From Bacteroidota bacterium (lineage in GTDB: Bacteria > Bacteroidota > Bacteroidia > Sphingobacteriales > Sphingobacteriaceae): a stretch of 32,068 bases of DNA. Below, one piece after another: positions 1 to 8,678 of this stretch. Location: the NCBI GenBank assembly GCA_013288485.1, contig JABDBW010000027.1, positions 1 through 32,068 of the forward strand. Reading direction: 5' to 3'. The first letter of the stretch is position 1; every line of letters starts with the position of its first letter. Under the pieces are notes generated by a model. It searched no databases. It was not told where the DNA came from and worked only from the letters and a program-made list of their open reading frames with translations. The position numbers and the translations under genes were made by a program.

Positions 1-1439
1 ATGAATTAAGGCGAAATTTAATAGCCCAGCTGCAAAAAAAGCAAGAGGGCGGATTTGAGGGTATAATCGGGTTTGAAGATACCGTGATCCCCGACCTGCA
101 AACAGCTATTTTATCAAGGCATAATATTTTACTGCTCGGCTTGCGCGGGCAGGCCAAAACGCGTATAGCACGGTTGATGGTAAATTTGCTGGATGAGTAT
201 ATCCCCTATATTGAAGGGGCGGAATTGTTTGATGACCCGCTCAACCCCATATCCTGGTTCGGGCATCATCAAATTGAGACCAGGGGCGACGACACACCAA
301 TTGCCTGGATACACCGATCCGAACGCTATACCGAAAAACTGGCTACCCCAGATGTTACCGTTGCCGACCTTATAGGCGATGTTGACCCCATTAAAGCGGC
401 TACTATGAAATTGACTTATTCGGATGAGCGGGTTATACATTTCGGTTTAATACCGCGTGCCCACCGGGGTATTTTTGTAATTAATGAGCTGCCCGACCTG
501 CAGGCAAGGATACAGGTTTCGCTGTTCAATATTTTGCAGGAAAGAGATATACAGATACGCGGCTTTAAACTGCGGTTACCGCTTGATATTCAGTTTGTAT
601 TTACCGCCAACCCCGAAGATTATACCAACCGCGGGTCGATTGTTACCCCGTTGAAAGACCGTATAGAAAGCCAGATATTAACACATTACCCGCGCTCGGT
701 AGATATATCGCGCAAAATAACCCAGCAGGAAGCGTCGCTTACCCCCGAACAAAGGGTGGCGGTTGAGGCTGATGGTTTGGTAAAAGATTTGGTTGAGCAA
801 ATTGCTTTTGAAGCGCGAAACTCGGAATATATTGACAAGAAATCGGGCGTATCGGCGCGATTAACTATATCTGCTTTTGAGAATTTAATAAGCAATGCCG
901 AACGCCGCATGATCATTAACCACGAGGCTAAAACTTTTGTGCGTATTGCCGATTTCCTGGGGGTTATCCCGGCTATCACCGGTAAAATAGAACTGGTTTA
1001 TGAAGGTGAGTTAGAGGGCCCTGCCAAAGTTGCCAATATATTAATAGGCAAGGCCATCAAAACCCTATTACTTAAATATTTCCCCGATCCCGAAAAAACA
1101 AAAAAGGCAAAAGCACCCAACCCTTATGCCGAGATCATTAACTGGTTCAGCGACGGCAACAGCCTGGCTGTAATTGACGACCTGCCGCTTGCAGAATATA
1201 AAAAACTGTTAAACTCGGTTACCGGGTTGAAAGACCTGGTTAAAAAGTTCCACCCCAATTTAATAGAAAGCCAGCAGTTAATATTAATGGAATTTGTTTT
1301 GCATGGCCTGGCCGAATTTTCGCAGCTAAGCAAAGGCTTCCTTGATAACGGCTTCGCGTTCTCTGATATGTTTAACAGCCTGTTTAACCTGCAGCCTGAC
1401 GACGATGATGACCTAGATATTGACAATGACCGTTATTAA
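1..1439 (+). CDS. MoxR-type AAA+ ATPase (magnesium chelatase family), 5' truncated by the window edge
   Basis: The open frame has no stop back to base 3, so the GTG at 84 is not the real start; the residues encoded at 3-83 (ending GIIGFEDT) look like normal family sequence and the gene begins upstream. Walker A is GLRGQAKT at 138-161. The Walker B-like segment reads GIFVINELPDL, with Asn-Glu in place of the usual Asp-Glu, followed by a sensor-1 segment FTANPEDYTNRG and an arginine-bearing LKDRIES. The C-terminus is a run of acidic residues (DDDDDLDIDND). MoxR ATPases are AAA+ chaperone-like proteins that often act with a VWA-domain partner to insert metals or mature complexes. Here the next gene, 7 bases on, is a phosphoesterase and not a VWA protein, so the client is unknown. 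Family assignment is firm; the precise role is not. Confidence 0.88.
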   Translation, partial: ELRRNLIAQLQKKQEGGFEGIIGFEDTVIPDLQTAILSRHNILLLGLRGQAKTRIARLMVNLLDEYIPYIEGAELFDDPLNPISWFGHHQIETRGDDTPIAWIHRSERYTEKLATPDVTVADLIGDVDPIKAATMKLTYSDERVIHFGLIPRAHRGIFVINELPDLQARIQVSLFNILQERDIQIRGFKLRLPLDIQFVFTANPEDYTNRGSIVTPLKDRIESQILTHYPRSVDISRKITQQEASLTPEQRVAVEADGLVKDLVEQIAFEARNSEYIDKKSGVSARLTISAFENLISNAERRMIINHEAKTFVRIADFLGVIPAITGKIELVYEGELEGPAKVANILIGKAIKTLLLKYFPDPEKTKKAKAPNPYAEIINWFSDGNSLAVIDDLPLAEYKKLLNSVTGLKDLVKKFHPNLIESQQLILMEFVLHGLAEFSQLSKGFLDNGFAFSDMFNSLFNLQPDDDDDLDIDNDRY

Positions 1440-1446
1440 TTAATAT

Positions 1447-2712
1447 ATGCAGGGACAACTATTCACCCTAATTTTAATTGGTATTGGCCTTTTCCTGATC
1501 GATCTGTATTTAGCCAATGGTTTTGCCGCGGCTTTTAAACGCTTATCTTTTTCCAATAAAAGAGGTATTAAATTGGGGTATCGGATATTTTCATTATTGC
1601 TGATAGCCGGTACTATTGTAAGTATTTATTTTAAAATACCTCTAGGAGCACGTGCCGGTATATTGATGGTATTTTTTGTATTGGCAATAGTAAAAGTTAC
1701 GTTACTACCCTTTGTTTTATTTGATGATGCCCGGCGCTTATTTATTTGGATAAAAAGACGCACAAAAAAATCAACCGATCAAGTTAATGCGAACGCCATA
1801 ACACGTTCAGAATTTCTGATGAAGGCCGGGTTAATTGCAGGTGCTGTTCCATTAGCGGCAATAGGGGTCGGCATAGTTTCGGGTGCTTATGATTACCGGG
1901 TACGCTATCAAACTTTATATCTGCCCAATTTACCCAAAGCGTTTGACGGTATTAAATTAGGGCAGATATCTGACATACATTCCGGCAGTTTTTATAATAA
2001 AAAAGCAGTTGCTGGGGGTGTGGGGATGCTGCTGCGCGAAAAACCCGACTTTATTTTCTTTACCGGCGACCTGGTTAACCGGCGCACCGATGAAGTTTAT
2101 GGCTACCAGGATATATTCAGCAAGGTAAAAGCGCCGCTGGGTGTTTTCTCCTCATTAGGGAATCATGATTATGGTGATTATGATAACTGGCCATCACTTG
2201 CAGCCAAACAAAAAAACCTGGACGACCTGATCGCTACCCATAAAAACATGGGTTGGGACTTACTGCTTAATGAAAACCGCCGCCTCAAAGTTAATGGCGA
2301 AGAGATAGGCATTTTAGGCTGTGAAAACTGGGGTGAACTAACGCGTTTTCCAAAATACGGACGTATGGAACCTACTGTAAAAAACACGGATGACCTACCC
2401 GTAAAATTATTATTATCCCACGATCCCTCACATTGGCGGGCGCAGATATTGCCCCATTACCCGCAAATTGATGTCATGTTCTCGGGCCACACGCATGGTA
2501 TGCAGTTTGGTGTGCGCGCCGAACATTTTCAATGGAGTCCGGTAGAATATGTGTATAAAGAATGGGCCGGTCTTTACCACGAAGGCAACCAGCAGTTATA
2601 TGTAAATGTTGGCTATGGGTTTTTAGGCTTCCCGGGTAGGGTTGGAATATTGCCCGAGATTACGATATTTACATTGAAATCCGCTCATAATCCTTTACTT
2701 AAAAAAGTTTAA
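1447..2712 (+). CDS. Membrane-anchored metallophosphoesterase (YkuE-like, calcineurin fold)
   Basis: The 421-residue protein has an N-terminal membrane part with about four hydrophobic segments (near residues 5-24, 46-63, 70-92 and 127-147) and a C-terminal calcineurin-like phosphoesterase domain. The full metal-binding set is visible: D176-x-H178, G207-D208, GNHD at 238-241, H325 and GHTH at 347-350. This is the layout of YkuE-like enzymes, dinuclear metal phosphoesterases whose substrates are mostly unknown; some family members act on lipids or UDP-diacylglucosamine. The ATG at 1447 follows the ATPase stop by 7 bases, suggesting co-transcription. The catalytic domain probably lies outside the cytoplasm, but I infer this only from the membrane segments. 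The substrate cannot be told from sequence. Confidence 0.9.
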   Translation: MQGQLFTLILIGIGLFLIDLYLANGFAAAFKRLSFSNKRGIKLGYRIFSLLLIAGTIVSIYFKIPLGARAGILMVFFVLAIVKVTLLPFVLFDDARRLFIWIKRRTKKSTDQVNANAITRSEFLMKAGLIAGAVPLAAIGVGIVSGAYDYRVRYQTLYLPNLPKAFDGIKLGQISDIHSGSFYNKKAVAGGVGMLLREKPDFIFFTGDLVNRRTDEVYGYQDIFSKVKAPLGVFSSLGNHDYGDYDNWPSLAAKQKNLDDLIATHKNMGWDLLLNENRRLKVNGEEIGILGCENWGELTRFPKYGRMEPTVKNTDDLPVKLLLSHDPSHWRAQILPHYPQIDVMFSGHTHGMQFGVRAEHFQWSPVEYVYKEWAGLYHEGNQQLYVNVGYGFLGFPGRVGILPEITIFTLKSAHNPLLKKV

Positions 2713-2739
2713 AATTACCAGGCGGTCGTTTCACCATAA

Positions 2740-3615
2740 ATGAAAAAATTAGTTAAGCCTGTTGTTGACTTTTTGCTGTTTAGCAACGTTTTTATGGCTT
2801 TGTGCGCTGTTGCCCAGGCGCTGGTTACCTTTCATTTAATAGGGTCAAAACCGCAGTATACCGTACTTGCTTTGTTGTTCACTTCAACAATTGGCGTTTA
2901 TAATTTTTCCATTCTCTTATCCAAACCAACAGAACCCAAAAAATCAGAATACGTGCGTATACGCTGGTTTTTTTCACATCACCGACTTATGGTTACTTTT
3001 ACTATCGTATCCATTCTTTCGCTGGTGCCCTTATTTTTTTTAATATCGACTGAATCCAGGCTACTACTTATTTTTTTGGGCATTATATCTTTTTCTTACA
3101 GTATTCCGATGTTTACGCTGGGCGATAAAAAATTCGGGTTGCGCCATATCCCGGGTTTAAAGCAATTTTTGATTACGTTGGTTTGGACTATGGGCAGTGT
3201 GCTGTTACCCATTTTAGAGGCCAAAAATATGCACCTCACCAATATCTCCATGCGTGATATTAGTATTTTGTTAGCCAAACGGTTCTTATTCATAGGCGCG
3301 CTAACTGTCCCTTTTGATATCCGCGACCTTTTTGACGACCGCAGATTGGGCGTAAGAACCATCCCGGTAATATGGGGCGAAAAACGGGCCTACCTGTTTT
3401 GCCAGGTACTGCTGGCAGGTTATATAGTGCTAATGTTCCTTTACCGGAACAATGGTTTCAACCACGATTTTTGGGCGCTTACGCTAACCGCAATTTTAGC
3501 AGGATGGCTCATATTTAAATCTGAATGGGAAAAGAATGAGTATTATTATTTCTTTTACATGGATGGGGTATTAATACTGCAATACCTGCTACTATTGCTA
3601 TTTAACCAATTTTAA
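2740..3615 (+). CDS. UbiA-fold membrane protein lacking the first Asp-rich motif
   Basis: A 291-residue protein dominated by hydrophobic segments, about eight to nine membrane helices. The second prenyltransferase Asp motif is clear: D193-I-R-D196-L-F-D-D200, followed by RRLGVRTIPV, as in UbiA enzymes. The first motif, normally (N/D)DxxDxxxD, should lie near residue 55 but reads YNFSILLSKP, with only the Asn kept. UbiA enzymes move a prenyl group onto an aromatic or lipid acceptor and use both motifs to hold magnesium-diphosphate, so standard activity is doubtful. The gene sits 27 bases after the phosphoesterase and 4 bases before a methyltransferase, so a shared lipid or quinone-like substrate is possible but unproven. 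The ATG at 2740 is the first in frame and gives a plausible cytoplasmic N-terminus (MKKLVK). Confidence 0.75.
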   Translation: MKKLVKPVVDFLLFSNVFMALCAVAQALVTFHLIGSKPQYTVLALLFTSTIGVYNFSILLSKPTEPKKSEYVRIRWFFSHHRLMVTFTIVSILSLVPLFFLISTESRLLLIFLGIISFSYSIPMFTLGDKKFGLRHIPGLKQFLITLVWTMGSVLLPILEAKNMHLTNISMRDISILLAKRFLFIGALTVPFDIRDLFDDRRLGVRTIPVIWGEKRAYLFCQVLLAGYIVLMFLYRNNGFNHDFWALTLTAILAGWLIFKSEWEKNEYYYFFYMDGVLILQYLLLLLFNQF

Positions 3616-3619
3616 TAAA

Positions 3620-4237
3620 ATGGCTGCCAACTATAATAATTCTGCCTGGTTTTATGATAGCCTGGCAGGGTTAGTTTATGGCCGGGCACTAATTAATGCC
3701 CAGATATATTTACTGCAATTTGTACCGGAAAATGCAGACATTTTGATCGTTGGTGGGGGTACGGGTCGCATACTGGAAGAATTAACACACCTGCATCCAT
3801 CCGGTTTAACTATTACTTATGTAGAGGTAGCTGTAAATATGGTGGCACTTTCACGAAAAAGAAATGCAGGGGCAAACCAGGTAAATTTTATTACTGAGGC
3901 GATAGAAAATGTTGCATTAGCCATTGGTTTTGATGTGATCATTACTCCTTTTTTATTTGATAATTTCACCGAACAAACCTTACAGAAAGTGTTTAAGCAT
4001 TTGCATCCCCAACTTAAACCGGGCGGCCTATGGCTTAATACCGATTTTCAGTTAACCGGGAAATGGTGGCAGAATGTGCTGCTAAAAACCATGTTCGCAT
4101 TTTTCAAACTCATATGCCATATTGAAGCGTCGGCATTGCCCGAGATAGACAGCAAATTTGCGCGAAACAATTATAGTGTAATTGCTCAAAAAACTTTTTT
4201 TAGGGATTTTATAACCTCAACAGCTTATCGGAAATAA
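3620..4237 (+). CDS. Class I SAM-dependent methyltransferase
   Basis: A 205-residue protein with the Rossmann-fold motif I ILIVGGGTGRILEEL near residues 40-54, an acidic strand-2 end (YVEVA) that would bind the ribose, and a motif IV-like segment DVIITPFLFDNF. No signal peptide or membrane segment is evident. It begins 4 bases after the UbiA-fold gene and probably shares its mRNA. The pairing of a UbiA-like protein with a methyltransferase is reminiscent of quinone or isoprenoid-ring modification, but this protein does not carry diagnostic UbiE/MenG motifs, so the acceptor is unknown. Its stop codon abuts the stop of the convergent response regulator: TAA at 4235-4237 is followed directly by TTA at 4238-4240, leaving no room for a terminator between them. 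Confidence 0.8.
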   Translation: MAANYNNSAWFYDSLAGLVYGRALINAQIYLLQFVPENADILIVGGGTGRILEELTHLHPSGLTITYVEVAVNMVALSRKRNAGANQVNFITEAIENVALAIGFDVIITPFLFDNFTEQTLQKVFKHLHPQLKPGGLWLNTDFQLTGKWWQNVLLKTMFAFFKLICHIEASALPEIDSKFARNNYSVIAQKTFFRDFITSTAYRK

Positions 4238-4930
4238 TTATGGCTGGTAAGCAAACTTATACCCAATACCCCGCACGGTTTGTAAATATTGTGGGTAATC
4301 GGGATTTGTTTCTATCTTTTTACGCAGCCTTACAATGTGCATATCCAGCGTGCGCGTGTTTACATCGGCGTTATAACCCCATACTTCCATCATCAGTTCT
4401 TCGCGGTTAATCACCTTGTTCTTGTTTTTCAGGAAGTACAATAATATGCGGTTCTCCAATATGGTGAGTTCTATTTTTTTACCATCGCGTATCAGCAAAT
4501 GCGTATTGGGGTGATGCTCCATATTAGCAAAGTTGTACGACTCTGACTTTTCATTGTTCAACGCGAACTTTATCCGGTTATCTATCAACGCTACCAAAAC
4601 ATCCATGTTAAATGGTTTGGTTATATAATCAGATACGCCTAAATTATAAGCTGATATTTTGTCAATATCCTGCTGTTTCGCCGTAATCATGATCACCAGT
4701 TTATCAAACCCTTTAGCACGTATGCTGCTGCAAACTTCCGCCCCTTGCTTACCGGGCAGCATCCAGTCTAACAAAACAATATCCGGCTGTTCGGCCAGTA
4801 TCATTGTTTCGGCATCGTCGCCATTACTGGCTTCCAATACCTTATAACCCTCTGATTGTAAACGCTCGGCAACCAGGAAACGCAGGTTTTCATCATCTTC
4901 TACAAGCGCTATCTTTATTTCTTTGTTCAT
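4238..4930 (-). CDS. OmpR/PhoB-family response regulator
   Basis: 230 residues in two domains. The receiver domain (about 5-120) has the acidic pair D12-D13, phospho-acceptor D55 in LLDWMLPG, T83 and K105 (TKPF), all intact. The C-terminal winged-helix DNA-binding domain (about 135-228) shows the typical LTILENRILLYF, VINREELMMEVW and TRTLDMHIVRLRKKI segments and ends with the RGIGYKF wing. It should be phosphorylated by the kinase encoded just upstream, whose stop lies 2 bases before this start, and act as a DNA-binding transcription factor. No target site can be recognised in the window. It is the last gene of the lipoprotein-kinase-regulator operon and converges on the methyltransferase with zero spacing. 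Confidence 0.93.
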   Translation of the reverse strand: MNKEIKIALVEDDENLRFLVAERLQSEGYKVLEASNGDDAETMILAEQPDIVLLDWMLPGKQGAEVCSSIRAKGFDKLVIMITAKQQDIDKISAYNLGVSDYITKPFNMDVLVALIDNRIKFALNNEKSESYNFANMEHHPNTHLLIRDGKKIELTILENRILLYFLKNKNKVINREELMMEVWGYNADVNTRTLDMHIVRLRKKIETNPDYPQYLQTVRGIGYKFAYQP

Positions 4931-4932
4931 AT

Positions 4933-6576
4933 CTAATTTTCGTATGGAAATGTAACCACAAATTCCGAGCCCTTGTCAACTTTGCTTTTTACGGATATTT
5001 CACCATCCATAAAATTAACCAGTTCTTTGCAAAATGCCAGGCCGAGGCCTACGCTTCCGTTTTGGTTATATTGGTTTTCTAATCTATAAAACTTTTTGAA
5101 TATGTTATTTAATTCATTTTTGGGTACACCAATTCCTTTATCAATAAATGAAAATATAATATTACGTTTTTCGAGCGTAATATTTATAAAAAGCTCCTTT
5201 TTTTCGGGGTGCGAATATTTATAGGCATTTTCTACCAGGTTTTGAAATATACTGCCAAGCAACACCTCATCGGTATAAAAAAAATTCACGTTATTAATGT
5301 TATAGCTTAATTTAAAATCCGGATATTTTATTTTAAAAGTATTAATATAGCCTTTCACAAAGTGATCAATATCTATTTTGTCCTTGTTAATTTGGATAGA
5401 TTTATTTTCCAGCTGGGTGAATGATAGCAGCTTGTTCATTAATTCATTCAACTTATCGGCCTCTTCATCTAAAATCCGTCCATAGTGCTTACGTTGCCTG
5501 TCGGTAAGCTCATTGTCGCCTTTTAAATTAGAGCCTGCTATTTTTATTACGCTAACCGGTGTTTTAAACTCATGCGTAAAGTTATTTATAAAATCGTATT
5601 GCAATTTAAACAGCTTAAGGTTAACGTTGAGGTTACGGTAAATAAGCCAGCCTATCAGTATAAAAAAGAAATAGACCAATAATATAATACCACCAATAGG
5701 CATAAAGCGGCGGTTAATTTCGGCTGTAAGGTAATCGCGGGGCGAACTAAAATATAGCTTATAATCAGAAAGTGCCCCCGGAAATGCAACTTCGTTAGTG
5801 ATCGTTTTATCGGGGTCAATATCGATCGGGTCGTAATTTATCTGCCTGACAGATATTTTTTGATATAATTCGGGGTGTATGTTCTTAAATGTAATCTTAT
5901 GCGGATCGAGATAAAAAGTCATCATATTTTGCTTATATAATGATGTAGTGCGCCCGCTTTGCTGAAGCTCATGATAGGTTTTAAGCCCCTCGTTATTGGG
6001 TACATTCAAATAGCTGATCTTACCGGGCCGGGTATTATAAAATGTGCCCTGCTCTTCCTGACCTGGGCCTCTTGAAGTATCATAAGCTGTAATATAATCG
6101 CTTAGTTTATCGGCCATTTGACTGAAATCGTTCTTATTGATCTCGTTTTCATTTTTGGAACCTTTTACTTTGCGTTTGTTCGGATAGTATTGATAAGTGG
6201 CTTTAACCGATATGCCCAGGTTATTCCCCTTAGCACGCCCTGATAGGCGGTTACCTACAACGATCTGGTAAAAAACTATTTTTGTTACAAAATTAAAATC
6301 GTGAAAAATCGAATCGGCATAATTTGCCGCTAACGCTGAATCAAGTGACCCTGAATAATTAGTTATTTCGCGTATTTTACTTCTTGAAAAATAATTGTAA
6401 GGGCTAATAATTTGGTCAGCCACATCATTTTTTTTAGCAGCAAAATCGTTATTTACATTTTGTGCCGTAAACCTGTAAGCTACAATTAATACAACAATTA
6501 AAGTAACAGATACCAGCACCAAAAAAGCAACAATAAGTGAGAAGTTTTTCCGGTAAGCAGTGTTTGGGCCTTTCAT
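4933..6576 (-). CDS. Membrane sensor histidine kinase with a large unrecognised periplasmic domain
   Basis: I start it at the ATG at 6576 (protein MKGPNTAY..., 547 residues). The frame reaches a TTG at 6615, but that would overlap the upstream gene and adds unlikely residues. A membrane helix at about 12-34 and another at about 293-313 bracket a sensor domain of roughly 258 residues that I cannot assign. The kinase core follows: H-box FTHEFKTPVSV with phospho-acceptor H335, N-box NLVENAYKYSHP around 447-457, G1 DKGIGVP near 479-485 and G2 GSVGLGLAF near 507-515. All catalytic elements look intact. It begins 10 bases after the S9-like lipoprotein stop and ends 2 bases before its cognate regulator. 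The signal is unknown; the upstream lipoprotein is a candidate partner by position only. Confidence 0.92.
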   Translation of the reverse strand: MKGPNTAYRKNFSLIVAFLVLVSVTLIVVLIVAYRFTAQNVNNDFAAKKNDVADQIISPYNYFSRSKIREITNYSGSLDSALAANYADSIFHDFNFVTKIVFYQIVVGNRLSGRAKGNNLGISVKATYQYYPNKRKVKGSKNENEINKNDFSQMADKLSDYITAYDTSRGPGQEEQGTFYNTRPGKISYLNVPNNEGLKTYHELQQSGRTTSLYKQNMMTFYLDPHKITFKNIHPELYQKISVRQINYDPIDIDPDKTITNEVAFPGALSDYKLYFSSPRDYLTAEINRRFMPIGGIILLVYFFFILIGWLIYRNLNVNLKLFKLQYDFINNFTHEFKTPVSVIKIAGSNLKGDNELTDRQRKHYGRILDEEADKLNELMNKLLSFTQLENKSIQINKDKIDIDHFVKGYINTFKIKYPDFKLSYNINNVNFFYTDEVLLGSIFQNLVENAYKYSHPEKKELFINITLEKRNIIFSFIDKGIGVPKNELNNIFKKFYRLENQYNQNGSVGLGLAFCKELVNFMDGEISVKSKVDKGSEFVVTFPYEN

Positions 6577-6586
6577 TACCGTGGGA

Positions 6587-8527
6587 TTAATGCTTAACCC
6601 GCATGTTATTATCAAGGAATTTTTCTATCTGGGTATACCTGTCTACCCTCATACTATCAATTTCTGCAGTTGTTCTCGCCTTTTCATATTTTTTATAAAT
6701 TACCTGTACTTTTCGCTTTCTCAGGTCACGAACATAATCCTCTAATGCCAGAATATTTGCCTGTAGGTCCAACCTGTCCTGAAATATAATTACAGGCACC
6801 TTAATTTTATCGGGATGAAAAACGGGTGATATATCGATCAAATTATTGTTATCTTTTTTATTTGAAGGGTCGCCAATCATTTCATACATTCTTTGCAGGT
6901 ACATTTTTTGCAATGATGATTTATAAAAATCTGGGATTGTATTAATATACGAAAAAAAGTTAATAAGCCCATCCTGCACTATCGCGCAATTGTACATCTT
7001 CGGATTAAAAGAAACACCGTATAAAGCCGAAAAACCACCAAAACCCCGGCCATATATAGCAATTTTTTTAGCGTTAGCTATTTTATTGGCAATAAGCCAA
7101 TTTACGCCATCTGTAATATCCTGTTGCACTTTTCCTCCAACTTCTCTAAAACCAGCGTTTAAAAACTTTTTACCATAGCCGGATGAGCCCCTGTAATTAA
7201 CCTGTAAAACCGCGAAACCTCTGCTGGCTAAAAATTGCACATCGGCGTTATAGCCCCATGAGTTGCGCCCACCAAAAGGCCCGTCGTGCGGCATTACTAT
7301 TACCGGTAAATTTGTTTTATTAACACCCAGCGGTAGGGTAAGGTACCCATTTATATTAGTTATTCCATCGCTTGCTATGTAGTGAATAGGCTGCATGGCA
7401 CATAATTCGGCAGGATTGATGGTCGAGTTGTCGGCAAGCTTAGTTAGCTTACCGCCCAAACGTTCATAAAGGTAAACTGCGCCCCGGCTGCGGTCGTTAT
7501 ATGTAGTAACAATAAATTTATTTTCAGCGGTATCTCTGTCAATAATATTTATTTCGGCAGTATCCCTGCCGGCAATGTTTGACTCGCTGCCGTTTATCTG
7601 TTTATCAAGGTCATCATATATAGCTTTAATGGCAGCATCTAAAAAATGCTTCTTCGGTTTGGCTTCATCCCAGGCAGCCAATTCAAGGCGGTGTTTACTT
7701 CTTACATAGTCAACACGCTGTATATCGGCTTTATCATTTGCATAAATTACCCGTTCTTCTTTTGTATTTTCAGCATTAATTTCAACAAATTCCGTCCTGT
7801 CACGGTCAACATTCGATAAGGCATAGAAGTAGTTTTTCTTGCCCGTAAAGCCTATAGGTATTACTGAATTTTTAAAGTTGTTTTGTATAATAGCTTTAAA
7901 AGGCATCTTATCATTAGCCCTGTATAATATACTTTCATTGATACCGTCAGATGATTTGGCCAGCCGTATGCTTCCATCAGCATCTACAAACCAATCTTTT
8001 ATGTTTCCCGGATTGAGCAGGTACGTTTTTAATTCGCCGTTTTTAATGTTCAACCGGTATACGTCAGATTTAGCCGAATCCCGCTTATTCATAGCGATGG
8101 TTATTATATCGGGTGTTTGTCTGCTTTTATTTAATACCCTCACCCTAACTTTTTCTTCTGATAATAGCGGTTTTTTTTGTAAAGTCTTAACATCCAATAC
8201 ATACATCAGGTATTTATCATTAGGAAGGTTTATACTGAAAATGATCTGATCATCAAATGCCCAGCTGTAATCACGTACCGGAAAATCGGCGTAAGCAGTT
8301 GCCATTCGCTCTTTTCCATCTTCCAGTGATTGAATAAAAATATTTTGCCTTTTTTTATATTTTTTTAGGTATGAAATATATTTCCCATCCGGAGATATTT
8401 TAAAATAGCTTTTTTCAGGTGTATTAAAAAAATCGCTTACAGGTATTTCATTTGCTCCTTTATCCTTACAGGCATATAAAGCAACCGTAATAAAAATTAA
8501 AATTAATGTTTTCAGTCTGCCCACCAT
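6587..8527 (-). CDS. S9 prolyl-oligopeptidase-like lipoprotein, predicted catalytically inactive
   Basis: 646 residues. The N-terminus has a lipoprotein signal with lipobox L17-Y-A-C20. Residues about 30-390 resemble the beta-propeller of S9 peptidases (SPDGKYISYLKK) and about 400-646 the alpha/beta-hydrolase domain (NYRGSSGYGKKF). The nucleophile elbow, expected as GxSxGG, reads G-R-G-F-G-G: the Ser position is Gly495, codon GGT on the minus strand at 7045-7043. The acid D587 seems kept (QDRLD), but the segment where GHGF would give the His reads YKKYEKARTT, and the only His after D587 is the last residue. The frame is open on both sides, so this is not a frameshift. It heads an operon with a histidine kinase and regulator. 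An inactive binding or sensing protein is my inference; a non-canonical hydrolase is not excluded. Two imperfect RDTAE copies, 30 bases apart, lie around 7531-7570. Confidence 0.85.
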   Translation of the reverse strand: MVGRLKTLILIFITVALYACKDKGANEIPVSDFFNTPEKSYFKISPDGKYISYLKKYKKRQNIFIQSLEDGKERMATAYADFPVRDYSWAFDDQIIFSINLPNDKYLMYVLDVKTLQKKPLLSEEKVRVRVLNKSRQTPDIITIAMNKRDSAKSDVYRLNIKNGELKTYLLNPGNIKDWFVDADGSIRLAKSSDGINESILYRANDKMPFKAIIQNNFKNSVIPIGFTGKKNYFYALSNVDRDRTEFVEINAENTKEERVIYANDKADIQRVDYVRSKHRLELAAWDEAKPKKHFLDAAIKAIYDDLDKQINGSESNIAGRDTAEINIIDRDTAENKFIVTTYNDRSRGAVYLYERLGGKLTKLADNSTINPAELCAMQPIHYIASDGITNINGYLTLPLGVNKTNLPVIVMPHDGPFGGRNSWGYNADVQFLASRGFAVLQVNYRGSSGYGKKFLNAGFREVGGKVQQDITDGVNWLIANKIANAKKIAIYGRGFGGFSALYGVSFNPKMYNCAIVQDGLINFFSYINTIPDFYKSSLQKMYLQRMYEMIGDPSNKKDNNNLIDISPVFHPDKIKVPVIIFQDRLDLQANILALEDYVRDLRKRKVQVIYKKYEKARTTAEIDSMRVDRYTQIEKFLDNNMRVKH

Positions 8528-8678
8528 TTTTATTGTTAACCCAGGTTATAATCAGGTTAAATTATATAAATTACTTAGGTTTTTTAAAATGTCACTACAA
8601 TTTTACCCTATATAAACGTTATGTAAATATTCGGCGATATAAATGTGTGATTGATTTTTTATTAATTATTTTTAACAA
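8528..8678. promoter_or_regulatory. Divergent intergenic region between the S9-like operon and the TPR gene
   Basis: This A+T-rich stretch of 151 bases separates two genes transcribed away from each other, so it must hold the promoters of both the lipoprotein-kinase-regulator operon (leftward) and the TPR gene (rightward). I searched both strands by eye for the Bacteroidota -7 box TAnnTTTG and found no exact match. No strong hairpin or direct repeat is evident. Confidence 0.5.

Noticed and set aside
84-86. GTG at 84 as the start of the MoxR-type ATPase
   Set aside because: The frame is open to base 3 and the upstream residues match normal family sequence, so the gene starts before the window.
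6577-6615. Extended kinase start at TTG 6615
   Set aside because: It overlaps the end of the S9-like gene and adds a non-signal sequence; the ATG at 6576 gives a normal N-terminus directly before helix 1.
7043-7045. Frameshift or sequencing error as the cause of the missing Ser in the S9-like protein
   Set aside because: The frame reads through with good family similarity on both sides, and the catalytic His is lost independently about 100 residues later.
7531-7570. Imperfect 30-base tandem duplication (RDTAE twice) in the S9-like gene as a mobile or phase-variable repeat
   Set aside because: There are only two diverged copies in frame, most likely an old local duplication in a propeller loop.
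7839-8249. 136-codon open frame opposite the S9-like gene
   Set aside because: It is antisense to the propeller region; its hydrophobic content reflects reverse-complemented charged codons and no family is recognisable.
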